Origin: Acidimicrobiia bacterium
GTDB lineage: Bacteria > Actinomycetota > Acidimicrobiia > Acidimicrobiales > Bin134
Direction of reading: 5' to 3'
NCBI GenBank assembly: GCA_022819825.1
Contig: JAJEGM010000037.1
Location: 42,247 to 106,246 of the forward strand
DNA: 64,000 nt
The translations under genes and the position numbers were made by a program. The notes beneath the pieces are model-generated. The model saw only the letters and a program-made list of their open reading frames with translations, had not been told where the DNA came from and searched no databases. Shown in pieces: positions 15,874 through 24,457 of the stretch; the stretch's first letter is position 1, and every line of letters begins with the position of its first letter.

Positions 15874-16548
15874 TCAATCCCAGGCGGGGTTCCAGTGGTT
15901 GTAGGCGGTTACTTCGGCTGCGGGGTGGCGGAGGGCGGGGCGGAAATCGGTTCCGATGGTGTAGGCGATGGGAAAGAGGCCTGCTTGGATGTGGGTGTCG
16001 TAGGGGATGCCGAGCAGGTCGGCCATCTCCTGTTCGCGGTGCAAATGGATGGTGGTCCAGGCGCTGCCCATGCCCTTGCTGCGCAGCGCCAGCATGAAAC
16101 TCCACACCGAGGGGATTATCGAACCCCATTGGCTGGCATGGTGGAACGTCTTGGCCTGGTCGCTGCGCAGCACTCCGAACCGGTCGGCCAGCACCGGGAT
16201 CAGCAGGGCCGGCACCCGGTGCATGTTGTCGCGCAGGTAGGCCACTGACTCCGACATCTGCTCCGCTCGCACGGTCTGGCGCTCGTAGTGCTCCCGTCCC
16301 GCCGCGATGTCAGCCGAGTACTGGGCCATGGCCGCCCGGTAGATGTCGGCCGCCTGGCCGATTACCTCGGGATCGTCGAGCACGATCCAGTGCCACTGCT
16401 GCTGGTTCGACCCGGTCGGCGCCTGCAACGCCAGTTCCAGACACTCCTCAATCACGGTCCGCTCGACAGGCCGCTCCAAGTCGAGGCGCTTGCGCACGGC
16501 CCGAGTCGTGGTCAGCACTTCATCAATGGTTAGGTCAAGAACAGTCAT
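15874..16548 (-). CDS. Nitroreductase family FMN-dependent protein
   Basis: A 224-aa member of the NAD(P)H:FMN nitroreductase fold. The N-terminal TTTRAVRKRLD (FMN-binding Arg) is followed by QAPTGSNQQQWHWIVL, the usual FMN phosphate/ring contact, and a C-terminal GLFPIAYTIGTDFRPALR. Such enzymes reduce nitro groups, enones or quinones, and the natural substrate is unknown. The start is supported by TACGAT 6 nt upstream of the ATG. This -10 overlaps the -10 of the divergent alcohol dehydrogenase gene. Confidence 0.85.
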   Translation of the reverse strand: MTVLDLTIDEVLTTTRAVRKRLDLERPVERTVIEECLELALQAPTGSNQQQWHWIVLDDPEVIGQAADIYRAAMAQYSADIAAGREHYERQTVRAEQMSESVAYLRDNMHRVPALLIPVLADRFGVLRSDQAKTFHHASQWGSIIPSVWSFMLALRSKGMGSAWTTIHLHREQEMADLLGIPYDTHIQAGLFPIAYTIGTDFRPALRHPAAEVTAYNHWNPAWD

Positions 16549-16554
16549 AGGGGC

Positions 16555-16564
16555 ATCGTAGGAT
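16555..16564. promoter_or_regulatory. Overlapping bidirectional -10 elements (nitroreductase / alcohol dehydrogenase)
   Basis: ATCGTAGGAT reads TACGAT on the minus strand (16560 to 16555, 6 nt before the ATG at 16548) and TAGGAT on the plus strand (16559-16564, 7 nt before the ATG at 16572). The two hexamers share the central TA, so one 23-nt gap drives two leaderless genes. Confidence 0.65.
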
Positions 16565-16571
16565 CATCGCC

Positions 16572-17651
16572 ATGAGCGACGCGGTGCGGGCGATGGTGCA
16601 GGTGGGGCCGGAGCGGTTGGAGATACAGGAATTCGGTCGGCCCCAGGTGGGCGAAGACGACGCTCTGCTGCGGATTGAGGCGTGCGGGATTTGCGGTACT
16701 GACGTTGAGACGTACTCCGGCAGTTCGCTGATGAACTATCCGGTGATTCCGGGGCATGAGCCAGTCGGAATCATCGAAGAGGTGGGTGAGCGGTATGCGG
16801 CTCGCTGGGGGCTGAAGCCGGGCGACCGGGTGGTGGCTGAAGCGGCCTATGGGTGCGGTCGCTGTCTGGCGTGCCTCGACCAGCAGATGTGCCGGGTGGC
16901 GCCGGGCAACCACGGCTTCACTCCCACTGGTCGGGCTCCGGCGCTGTGGGGCGGGTACGCCGAGATGATGTATTTGGCGCCGGGGTCAGTCCCCCACAAG
17001 ATCGACAGTTCGATACCGCCTCGCATTGCGGCGCTGTACAACCCGCTGGGGGCGGGCTTCGCCTGGGCGGTGTCGGCCCCCAACCTGCGCTACGGCGACA
17101 CCGTCACCGTGCTCGGCCCCGGCCAGCGGGGGTTGGCCTGCGTGATCGCGGCGGCGGCCGCGGGGGCGTCGGCGATCTTCGTAACCGGGTTGGGTTCGCA
17201 GGACACTCACAAGCTGGCCTTGGCGGCGGAGTTCGGGGCCGATGTGACCATCGACGTGGAGTCGGAGAATGCGGTGGAGCGGGTGCTGGCCGAAACCAAC
17301 GGCCGGGGGACCGACATTGTGGTGGACACCACCCCGCACGCCACCCAGCCGGTGGTGGATGCGGTGTCCATGGCCCGATTGGGGGGCACCATCGTTTTGG
17401 CCGGCCTCAAGGGCCATGGGGTGGATGGCTTCCCCTCCGACGCCGTGGCCATGCGCTACCAGACCGTCGTCGGAGTGCGCACAGTGGACTTCCACAGCTA
17501 CCGGCAGGCGGTGCGGCTCATCGAGTCGGGGACGCTGCCGGTGGAGCGCCTCCACACCCACCATTTCCCCCTGGAACAGGCCGCGGATGCCGTGCAGACC
17601 CTCGTCCAAGCAGGCATGGCCAAAGCCGTCTCCATTACCGTTGAGCCCTAG
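16572..17651 (+). CDS. Zinc-dependent alcohol dehydrogenase (MDR family)
   Basis: A 359-aa medium-chain dehydrogenase oxidising an alcohol or polyol with NAD(P). Catalytic zinc ligands C41 (GICGTD) and H62-E63 (GHEP) and the structural zinc cysteines C95, C98, C101 and C107 (GCGRCLACLDQQMC) are all present, followed by a Rossmann fold (VLGPGQRGLACVIAAAAAGA). It resembles threonine/sorbitol-dehydrogenase-like members, but the substrate is open. ATG start is fixed by the leaderless promoter. The amidohydrolase gene follows 30 nt later with its own Shine-Dalgarno. Confidence 0.88.
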   Translation: MSDAVRAMVQVGPERLEIQEFGRPQVGEDDALLRIEACGICGTDVETYSGSSLMNYPVIPGHEPVGIIEEVGERYAARWGLKPGDRVVAEAAYGCGRCLACLDQQMCRVAPGNHGFTPTGRAPALWGGYAEMMYLAPGSVPHKIDSSIPPRIAALYNPLGAGFAWAVSAPNLRYGDTVTVLGPGQRGLACVIAAAAAGASAIFVTGLGSQDTHKLALAAEFGADVTIDVESENAVERVLAETNGRGTDIVVDTTPHATQPVVDAVSMARLGGTIVLAGLKGHGVDGFPSDAVAMRYQTVVGVRTVDFHSYRQAVRLIESGTLPVERLHTHHFPLEQAADAVQTLVQAGMAKAVSITVEP

Positions 17652-17681
17652 GCACCCCCCGAATCACCACAGAGGAACACA

Positions 17682-18965
17682 GTGAACCCCGACGACCTCA
17701 TTCTGATCAGCGTTGACGACCACATCGCCGAGCCGGCGGACATGTTCGAGGGCCACGTGCCTGAGAAGTACAAGGAGCACGCCCCCAAGGTGGTGACCGA
17801 CGAGAACGGGCGTGAGCAGTGGTACTACGGCAAGCTGCCCGGCCGGAACCTCGGGTTGAACGCGGTAGCGGGCAAGCCCCGGGAGCACTACAACATCGAC
17901 GCCAGCCGCTACGACGAGATGCGACCTGGCTGCTACGACGTACACGAGCGGGTGCGGGACATGAACGCCGGCGGGCAGCTGGCCGGGCTGAACTTCCCCA
18001 ACTGGACCGGATTCTCCGGCCAGGTGCTCAACGAGGGGCCCGATCCCGATCTCAACGAGATCATGATCAAGGCCTACAACGACTGGCACGTCGACGAGTG
18101 GGTGGGGACCTATCCCGACCGGTTCATCCCCTGCGGCATCCTGCCCCTGTTCGACGTCGACCGGGCGGTAGCCGAGGTGAAGCGCCTGGCCAGCAAGGGA
18201 TGCTACGCGGTGACCTTCTCGGAGAATCCGGCGATGCTGGGCATGCCGTCGATCCACTCCGGCGCATGGGATCCGCTGTTCGCGGCGTGCAGCGACCTCG
18301 GTACTGTGCTGTGCTGCCACCTGGGTTCGTCGTCTCGCTCGATGGGCGCCTCGGCCGACGCTCCCCCCAGCGTGCCGATGACCCTGTCGTCGGCGCTCAC
18401 CATCTCCACGCTGGTGGAGCTGGTGTGGGCCGAGTTCTGGGATCGCTTCCCCGACCTCAAGTTCTCGCTCACCGAGGGCGACATCGGCTGGATCCCCTAC
18501 TTCCTGTGGCGGGCCGAGCACGTGCAAGACCGCCACTCGGGCTGGACCAAGCACGAGTTCGGCATCGACGGCAGCCCCACCGGCGTGTTCCGCAACCACA
18601 TCCTGTGCTGTTTCATCAACGACCGCATCGGGGTGAAGCTGCTGGACGAGTTCAACGTGGACAACCTGTGCTGGGAGTCGGACTACCCCCACTCTGATGG
18701 CACCTGGCCCCAGGCTCCCGAATACGTGGCCAAGCTGATGGGCGAACTGCCCCAAGACGTAGTGGCCAAGATCACCCACCAAAATGCCATGCGCCACTAT
18801 CGGTTCGACCCCTTCGCCCACCGCCCGCCGGAGAAGTGCACCGCGGCCGCGCTGCGGGCCGAATCTCCCGACGTGGACGTGGTGACCCATGTGGGCCGCC
18901 CCGCCGATGAGCGCGACGCCGCATTCTGGCAGCAGATCCAAACCGGCGGCTGGAAGCGCGAATAG
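17682..18965 (+). CDS. Amidohydrolase family 2 (TIM-barrel metal-dependent hydrolase)
   Basis: A 427-aa protein of the ACMSD/2-pyrone-dicarboxylate hydrolase superfamily. The N-terminal metal site is D12-x-H14 (VDDHIAEP) and the C-terminal part carries WESDYPHSDGTWPQ, the typical Asp/His cluster. These enzymes hydrolyse or decarboxylate ring-derived carboxylates or act on lactones. GTG start with an AGAGGA Shine-Dalgarno. It is one of four amidohydrolase-2 genes in the window (also 50242, 53908, 55102). Confidence 0.85.
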   Translation: MNPDDLILISVDDHIAEPADMFEGHVPEKYKEHAPKVVTDENGREQWYYGKLPGRNLGLNAVAGKPREHYNIDASRYDEMRPGCYDVHERVRDMNAGGQLAGLNFPNWTGFSGQVLNEGPDPDLNEIMIKAYNDWHVDEWVGTYPDRFIPCGILPLFDVDRAVAEVKRLASKGCYAVTFSENPAMLGMPSIHSGAWDPLFAACSDLGTVLCCHLGSSSRSMGASADAPPSVPMTLSSALTISTLVELVWAEFWDRFPDLKFSLTEGDIGWIPYFLWRAEHVQDRHSGWTKHEFGIDGSPTGVFRNHILCCFINDRIGVKLLDEFNVDNLCWESDYPHSDGTWPQAPEYVAKLMGELPQDVVAKITHQNAMRHYRFDPFAHRPPEKCTAAALRAESPDVDVVTHVGRPADERDAAFWQQIQTGGWKRE

Positions 18966-18973
18966 TCGAACCG

Positions 18974-19336
18974 CTAACCGCCGCGGCGGTAATTGGCGAT
19001 GATCACCGCGGCGGCAAAACGCCGATGGCACTGCGTCTGGATATAGCGGGCTGCGGCAGAATTCGGTGATCGGGCTGCCCGGCGGGCCATTTGGTTAAAC
19101 ACGTCAGCCTCGGCGCGAATCGCCTCGTCGGTGGGAGGGGTGCCAACCCGGTCAGCGAGACTCCGCAAGCGATCAGTTTGGGTGCGGATGAATTTCCTGG
19201 TGCAAGTGCCTGTGCTGTGAGCTGCCTGTATGGCTTCCCACAATCCTCGGTAGGTGTTGGCGATGTCGTCGAGTTCTTCGGGACCCAGGTTCGGGGGAAA
19301 GGCTTGCAGGTCGAACTCCTGCCTTGGCGTGCTCAG
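18974..19336 (-). CDS. Small hypothetical protein, start uncertain
   Basis: An about 120-residue charged helical protein (…GPEELDDIANTYRGLWEAIQAAH… to …AAAVIIANYRRGG). I recognise no family. There is no ATG or GTG between the hemolysin III stop and the protein-like segment. A CTG at 19336 overlaps that stop (CTGA), suggesting translational coupling with a non-standard start. The open frame continues upstream inside the hemolysin gene, but that part is Arg/Gly-rich shadow sequence. The amino-acid composition of the first part after CTG looks coding. Confidence 0.4.
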   Translation of the reverse strand: MSTPRQEFDLQAFPPNLGPEELDDIANTYRGLWEAIQAAHSTGTCTRKFIRTQTDRLRSLADRVGTPPTDEAIRAEADVFNQMARRAARSPNSAAARYIQTQCHRRFAAAVIIANYRRGG

Positions 19337-20001
19337 GCCAGCGGAAGGGCGAAGAAGGCGATGGCCACGTAGTGGACGGCCACGGCGGCCACCACTAGCA
19401 GATGGAAGACCTCGTGGTAGCCGAACCAACGGGGCCACGGGTCGGGACGGTGAGTGGCATAGATGAGCGCACCCAGCGTGTACAGGCCGCCACCCACGAA
19501 AAGCAAGGTACTGCCGGCGATTCCCATGCCGCGCCAGACATCTCCGATGACCAAAAGAGCGGCCCAGCCGACAATCGGGTAGGGGGCGATGAGCACCCAC
19601 CGGGGTGCGTTGAGCCACATTATCCTCCCGATTGCCCCCAGCAAAGCGCCAGACCACACCACACTCAGAACCAGCTTGGCGGCACCGGGTTCCAACGCGA
19701 AGAAGCCCACCGGGGTATAGGTGGCGGCAATGAACACGAAGATCATCGAGTGGTCGAGGCGGCGGATCATCGCCTTGATTCGAGGGGTCCAGTCGAACCG
19801 GTGGTAGGCCGCGCTCACTCCGAACACGCCCACCACCGCGATGGCGTAGACCGCCACAACCGCCCGATCAGCCCCGCCCGGCCCCAAGGCAATAACGATG
19901 GGCGCGAGGACCGTGGCGGCAAGCGCGGCCACTGCGTGGGACCAGCCCCGGAGTACCGGCGTGGGAAGAATTAAGGGGCCAGCGACCGTCAGGCAGACCA
20001 C
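19333..20001 (-). CDS. Hemolysin III / PAQR-like membrane protein
   Basis: A 222-aa integral membrane protein of the hemolysin III (TrhA/YqfA) family. About seven hydrophobic helices are visible. Family motifs include PVLRGWSHAVAA near the start, SAAYHRFDW, RRLDHSMIFVFIAATYTPV and the late GYHEVFHLLVVAAVAVHYVAI, whose Ser/His/Asp positions form the presumed metal site. The GTG at 20001 sits inside a TAGGGT -10-like hexamer (20005 to 20000), so the true start may be the in-frame CTG at 19992, 7 nt beyond it. The function in bacteria is unclear despite the name. Confidence 0.82.
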   Translation of the reverse strand: MVCLTVAGPLILPTPVLRGWSHAVAALAATVLAPIVIALGPGGADRAVVAVYAIAVVGVFGVSAAYHRFDWTPRIKAMIRRLDHSMIFVFIAATYTPVGFFALEPGAAKLVLSVVWSGALLGAIGRIMWLNAPRWVLIAPYPIVGWAALLVIGDVWRGMGIAGSTLLFVGGGLYTLGALIYATHRPDPWPRWFGYHEVFHLLVVAAVAVHYVAIAFFALPLA

Positions 20002-20036
20002 CCTACACGGGTGGTGGAGAAGATCGCGAGAGGGAC

Positions 20037-21530
20037 CTAACCGCCTAGTTCAGCCGCTTCGTACTCCAGGAGACGGCCGAACAGGTCACGCAGCTCCGAG
20101 CGCCGAGAGCGGTCGTTGGCCAGGTTGACCAGCTCATGGGGATCGTCGTTTAGGGAGTACCACTCGTGGTCGTGATCATCGAAGTCGGCATCAGTGTCGA
20201 ACAGCTTTGGCTCGGGAGCGAGATTGCCGGTGCGGTCGATCCCCCCGCCCACGCCGTAGTACCGGGCGTACTTGGTCTCGCCGTCGAAGAAGCCCCGCAC
20301 CGCATAGCGGCTGTGGCGCAGCAGCTCCGACTGGGCGCTGTCTTGGCTGAACAGCACGTAGTCGCGCACCGAGGTCAACGGGTCGGCCAACGACGGGGTG
20401 AGGTCCTTGCCCGATAGGGTGGGCGAGCTGTCGACGTCCACGCCACCGAGCGCGGCGATGGTGGCGGCCAGGTCCACGTGGGTGGCCAACGCATCGGTGG
20501 ACACTCCCTGCGGAGTGAGCCCGGGGGCTTTGACGATGAGCGGCACTCCCATGACTTCCTCATACACGCAGGGCAGCTTGGCCCGCAGCCCGTGCGATCC
20601 GCAGGCGTCGCCGTGGTCGGAGGTGTAGATGACCACGGTGTCGTCGTAGGCCCCGATGTCGTCGAGCGCCCCCAGAATCGAGGTGATGCTGTGGTCCAGC
20701 AGTTCGTGGAGCCAGGCGTAGTAGTCCAGTTGGCGCAACCAGGAGTCGACGTCGTCAAGGGCCATGTGGCCCACCATGTGCTCCCGGTTGCGGACATGGC
20801 GCCAAGCCCGCTGGACCTCGGGCTTGGTGTGGAGATCGTCGTCGAAGTTGTCGGGCAGCCGGGTGAAGTAACGGGGGTAGATCTCCTCCAACGGCTCAAG
20901 GTCCACCTTGCCGCCCAGCATGTGCTCGTGGAGGAAGTTGAACACGCCCATCAGGTCGGGGTTGTCCTCCTGGAAAGACGGCTGGTCAAGCGGGTACCAC
21001 ATCACGTCGTGAGGATTCACTAGTGCCACCGTCAAGAACCACGGTCCGACGGAAGGGTCGGCGCCGTGGGTTCGCAGCCAGTCCACCGCCTGGTCGGCGA
21101 TCACCGGATCGAAGTGCCGGCCAGTCCACGGCCCGCCGATGTAATGGCGGTCGTCGCCCTGCCAGCCGCTGTAGCCGAAGGCTTCCATGTCGGGCATCGG
21201 CTCGTGGGTGAGGTGGTATTTGCCCAGGTAGGCCGATTCGTAGCCCACCTCTCGCATCAGCCGTCCCACGGTGGGAATGGCGGGGTCGAGCGCGGTGTGG
21301 GCCGGGAAGCTCACGTTGTCCACCACGCCGTGCTCGGCCAGGTAGCTGCCGGTGTACAGGCTGGCCCTCGACGGTGAGCACGGCGACGAGTGGGTGTAGT
21401 AGCGGTTGAAGTCCAAGCCGTCGCGGCGCAGCCGGTCGTGGGCGGGCATGTCGACCACCCCGTCCAGCCACGGGTTGCGGCGCTCCTCGTCGGACACGAT
21501 CAACAAGATGTTGGGCTGCGTAGTTGACAT
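20037..21530 (-). CDS. Sulfatase (alkaline-phosphatase superfamily, formylglycine type)
   Basis: A 497-aa hydrolase of sulfate (possibly phosphonate) esters. C51 in SSPCSPSRASLYTG is the C-x-P-x-R Cys that must be converted to formylglycine. Metal ligands are D14 in LLIVSDEERR and the YTSDHGDACGSHG segment. The absence of an obvious signal peptide points to the cytoplasm. Start moved to ATG 21530, because the frame upstream lies inside the ligase gene and a GGAGGG Shine-Dalgarno lies 8 nt before it. Last gene of a VOC-ligase-sulfatase operon (5-nt gap), so it may desulfate a substrate that is then activated with CoA (inference). A formylglycine-generating enzyme gene is not in the window. Confidence 0.88.
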   Translation of the reverse strand: MSTTQPNILLIVSDEERRNPWLDGVVDMPAHDRLRRDGLDFNRYYTHSSPCSPSRASLYTGSYLAEHGVVDNVSFPAHTALDPAIPTVGRLMREVGYESAYLGKYHLTHEPMPDMEAFGYSGWQGDDRHYIGGPWTGRHFDPVIADQAVDWLRTHGADPSVGPWFLTVALVNPHDVMWYPLDQPSFQEDNPDLMGVFNFLHEHMLGGKVDLEPLEEIYPRYFTRLPDNFDDDLHTKPEVQRAWRHVRNREHMVGHMALDDVDSWLRQLDYYAWLHELLDHSITSILGALDDIGAYDDTVVIYTSDHGDACGSHGLRAKLPCVYEEVMGVPLIVKAPGLTPQGVSTDALATHVDLAATIAALGGVDVDSSPTLSGKDLTPSLADPLTSVRDYVLFSQDSAQSELLRHSRYAVRGFFDGETKYARYYGVGGGIDRTGNLAPEPKLFDTDADFDDHDHEWYSLNDDPHELVNLANDRSRRSELRDLFGRLLEYEAAELGG

Positions 21531-21535
21531 GGCAG

Positions 21536-23044
21536 TTACCCTCCGTACGTTTCCCGGAGCTCCTTTTTGAGCACCTTGCCCACCGGGTTGCGGGGCAGTT
21601 CGTCGACAATCTCGAGTTGCTCGGGGATCTTCTGGTTCATCAGCCCGACTTCCTTGCAGTGCTCCACCATCTCGCCGAAGCCGAATGACTGACCGGCCAT
21701 GGGGGCCACCACCGCGCAGCACCGCTCCCCCGACACCGCATCGGGCAAGCCGATGACGGCCACATCGGCCACCTTGGGATGGGAGAAAAGCACGTCCTCC
21801 ACCTCTTTGGCCGAGATGTTCTCCCCTTTGCGGATGATCACATCCTTCTTACGCCCGACGATGGTCACGAATCCCTCGTCGTCCACCTCGGCCAGGTCGC
21901 CGGTGAAGAAGAACCCGTCGTCGTCGAAGGCGGTCTCGTTCAGTGCCTCGTCCAGATAGCCCCGGCACAGCGTCGGGCCCTTCAGCAGCAGCTCTCCGTC
22001 GATCAGCTTCCAGTCGGTGTCGTCCAGGATCCGACCCTCGGTGCTGGCCAGCTTGTCGTCGGGATCATCGAGGAAGCAGTAGGTGACGATGGGGCATTCG
22101 GTGAGCCCGTAGCTGGAGATGATCCCCACACCGCCCATCTCATTCTTGACCTCCATGTGGAGCCCGGCCGGTTTGGGGGCGCCCCCGCCGATGGCCGCCC
22201 GCATCTTGGGGAAGATGGGCTGGTCGGGGGTCTTGCGCTGCTCGGCCAGAAAGGCGATGAAGAACGGCGTGCCCGATCCGGCCAGGGTCAGCCCGTGCTC
22301 CCGGAAGAAGCGGGTGTCAGCTTCGGGGTTGAAGCTCTCCACCATGAGCATGCGAGTGCCGCACACCAGCGTGGCGATGAGCAGGCTGATTCCGCCGATG
22401 TGGGTGTAGGGGAAGGCCAGGGGCCACACATCGTCAGCCCGCAACTCCAGGTTCTCCCACACATGGCGGGCGGCAGCGATCACCGAGTCGTCGCCGTGCT
22501 TGGCCCCTTTGGGATCGGCGGTGGTGCCCGACGTGTAGTAGATCCACCGCACTGGTAGTCGCCCCTCGTCGTCCAAGGGCGCCTCGAACGGGGCCAGCGT
22601 GGCGGGGTCACCTTCAGGGAGGTCGCCGTCGCACACCAGAACGTCACAGTCATCGGTGGCGGCCACCACGGTATTGGCCATGGCCTGGTAGTCGAAGCCC
22701 CGCCACACCGACGGCACCACCAAGAGCCGGGCCCCGGTTTGGCGGACCACAAAGCCCACCTCCCGCTCCCGGTAGATGGGGATGATCGGGTTCTGGATGG
22801 CCCCCAGCCGGGCCAGCGCGGCCGACAAGATGAGTGACGCCCGCCCATTCGGCAGCTGCCACGACACCCGGGTGTCGGCGGCAATTCCCAGTGCAGCCAG
22901 CCCGGCAGCGACCCTTTCAGCGGAATCCCGGAACCCGGCGAAAGTCATCACTGTGCCGTCGGGCTCGATGGTTAGCGGGGAGTCGGGGGTGGCGGCGGCC
23001 CGGGCCTCGATCGCCTCCCAATAGGTTCTGGGGTTTCCTATCAC
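21536..23044 (-). CDS. AMP-binding acyl-CoA ligase
   Basis: A 502-aa ANL-superfamily enzyme that adenylates a carboxylic acid and ligates it to CoA. The P-loop YYTSGTTADPKGAKH, the YGLTE motif, TGDLAEVDDEGF and the catalytic C-terminal lysine context PRNPVGKVLKKEL are present. Substrate class (fatty, steroid side-chain or aromatic acid) cannot be told. GTG start 4 nt after the VOC gene stop. Middle gene of the leftward operon 23492-20037. Confidence 0.9.
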   Translation of the reverse strand: MIGNPRTYWEAIEARAAATPDSPLTIEPDGTVMTFAGFRDSAERVAAGLAALGIAADTRVSWQLPNGRASLILSAALARLGAIQNPIIPIYREREVGFVVRQTGARLLVVPSVWRGFDYQAMANTVVAATDDCDVLVCDGDLPEGDPATLAPFEAPLDDEGRLPVRWIYYTSGTTADPKGAKHGDDSVIAAARHVWENLELRADDVWPLAFPYTHIGGISLLIATLVCGTRMLMVESFNPEADTRFFREHGLTLAGSGTPFFIAFLAEQRKTPDQPIFPKMRAAIGGGAPKPAGLHMEVKNEMGGVGIISSYGLTECPIVTYCFLDDPDDKLASTEGRILDDTDWKLIDGELLLKGPTLCRGYLDEALNETAFDDDGFFFTGDLAEVDDEGFVTIVGRKKDVIIRKGENISAKEVEDVLFSHPKVADVAVIGLPDAVSGERCCAVVAPMAGQSFGFGEMVEHCKEVGLMNQKIPEQLEIVDELPRNPVGKVLKKELRETYGG

Positions 23045-23048
23045 CGGG

Positions 23049-23492
23049 TCATTCTCCCAGGTCGGTGGTCGGGGTCTCGAAACCCACCAGCAGTTCCACC
23101 AGCTGTCCTGCGGGGGTGCGAATCATCACCGCCACATCCCACAGTCGGGTGTCTTCCAACACCTCGCCGCCATGGGCCTTCACTCGCTCCAGCGCAGCAT
23201 CCATGTTGGCGACGTTCAACGAAAGGTGGGTGAGACCGGATTCGTTCACCACCCGGGCCGGTCGATCCACCAACCCGGCCCCGCGGAAATTCAGCAGCTC
23301 AAGCACGAAGTCGCCCTTGCGCAGATACACCGCCCGCAACCCCGGCCCCTCCATCCGCAAGAGCTGGCCGGTCGACGCATCGTCGGCATCCAGCGCCCCA
23401 ACCCGCTCAAAGTCCAGCGCCCCAGTCCAGAAGTTAACTTCGGCTTCCAAGTCGGCCACCGCCAACCCCACGTGGTTGACCTTCTCGCTCAT
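23049..23492 (-). CDS. VOC family (glyoxalase/methylmalonyl-CoA epimerase-like) protein
   Basis: A 147-aa vicinal-oxygen-chelate protein with two beta-alpha-beta-beta-beta modules. Likely metal ligands are H7 (VNHVGLAV), E in FVLELLNF, H in LTHLSLNV and E in LVELLVGF. This His-Glu-His-Glu layout fits methylmalonyl-CoA epimerase or dioxygenase-like members. First gene of an operon with the CoA ligase and sulfatase. A purine-rich GGGGGGTGAG stretch precedes the ATG as Shine-Dalgarno, and a TACGCT hexamer sits further upstream. Confidence 0.82.
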   Translation of the reverse strand: MSEKVNHVGLAVADLEAEVNFWTGALDFERVGALDADDASTGQLLRMEGPGLRAVYLRKGDFVLELLNFRGAGLVDRPARVVNESGLTHLSLNVANMDAALERVKAHGGEVLEDTRLWDVAVMIRTPAGQLVELLVGFETPTTDLGE

Positions 23493-23571
23493 CGAGGCTC
23501 ACCCCCCATCGGCCATGCAGCGTAGGCTGCCGCCTCTCCTACCGGCGAGGAGAACAAATGAGGTGCTTTAG

Positions 23572-24435
23572 CTAGTCGCGGTCGAGGCCGTAGGCGGCGG
23601 CGGAGACCCGCTCGTACTGGTACGGGCCCCACTGGGTGGTGTCGAAAGCTGGTTCGGGGTGGTCGCCCAGGATGGTGACCCGGCTGATGGCCCGGTTGCC
23701 GTCGAAGTCGTTCACCGCGAAGTGCTGGGTAGCCCGGTTGTCCCAGATGCCGATGGTTCCCTCGCTCCAGCTATATCGACAGGTGAAGTCGGTCTTGCAG
23801 GCGTGAGCGGTGAGCAGGTCAAGCAGCGACTCCGACTCGTCCCGGCTGAGTTGCGGGATGCGCCGGGTGAACTGCTTGTTCACGTATAGCGATGGGCGGC
23901 CGGTGCGGGGGTGGCGGCGCACCACCGGGTGTTCGGCTTTGTGGTCGGGCTGGCCGTAGTTGGCCGCGGTGTGGATGGCGGTGAGCCCGTTGATCATCTG
24001 CTTCATGGGCTCGGCCAGGGTCTCATAGGCCTTGTACATGTTCGACCACATGGTGTCGCCGCCCGCGGGGGGCATGACCATGGCGTTGAGCACCGAGCAG
24101 ATGGGCGGAGAATCCTCGAATGTGCAGTCGGTGTGCCACACGTCGGCCACATAGCCCGACTCGCCCTTGAGCACCACGATCTCCGGGTGATCTTCATCCA
24201 GCTTGGGGATGTAGGGGTGGATCTCCGGCTCGCCGAAGCGGATGGCGAACGCCCGATGTTCGTCGGGGCTGAGGTGCTGGTCGGGGAAGAACAGCACCAA
24301 GTGCTCGTCCAATAGCTCTTGGATGAGGGCGAACTCTTCGTCCGACACCGAGGCCAGCGACAACCCCCGAACTTCGGCGCCCAGCGCGCCCGCTACCCGG
24401 CGCACATCCAAATCAACAGCATCGATGACAGCCAT
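23572..24435 (-). CDS. TauD/TfdA family Fe(II)/2-oxoglutarate dioxygenase
   Basis: A 287-aa dioxygenase using Fe(II), O2 and 2-oxoglutarate. The iron triad is H101-x-D103 (VWHTDCTF) and H238 (ATQHFAV), and R252, 14 residues later, binds the 2-oxoglutarate carboxylate. Family substrates include taurine, alkyl sulfates and phenoxy acids. With a sulfatase operon next door, a sulfonate or sulfate ester is an attractive guess, not shown. The start is set by TAGGCT 6 nt upstream, which overlaps the -10 of the divergent SnoaL gene. Confidence 0.88.
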   Translation of the reverse strand: MAVIDAVDLDVRRVAGALGAEVRGLSLASVSDEEFALIQELLDEHLVLFFPDQHLSPDEHRAFAIRFGEPEIHPYIPKLDEDHPEIVVLKGESGYVADVWHTDCTFEDSPPICSVLNAMVMPPAGGDTMWSNMYKAYETLAEPMKQMINGLTAIHTAANYGQPDHKAEHPVVRRHPRTGRPSLYVNKQFTRRIPQLSRDESESLLDLLTAHACKTDFTCRYSWSEGTIGIWDNRATQHFAVNDFDGNRAISRVTILGDHPEPAFDTTQWGPYQYERVSAAAYGLDRD

Positions 24436-24441
24436 GGCCGC

Positions 24442-24451
24442 AGCCTACTCT
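24442..24451. promoter_or_regulatory. Overlapping bidirectional -10 elements (TauD dioxygenase / SnoaL-like)
   Basis: AGCCTACTCT reads TAGGCT on the minus strand (24447 to 24442, 6 nt before the ATG at 24435) and TACTCT on the plus strand (24446-24451, 6 nt before the ATG at 24458). The hexamers share the central TA, the same design as at 16555-16564. Confidence 0.65.
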
Positions 24452-24457
24452 AGAGAA

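Noticed and set aside
19337..19657. Upstream part of the 18974 reading frame
   Set aside because: It lies within the hemolysin III gene in another frame and has the basic composition of shadow sequence.
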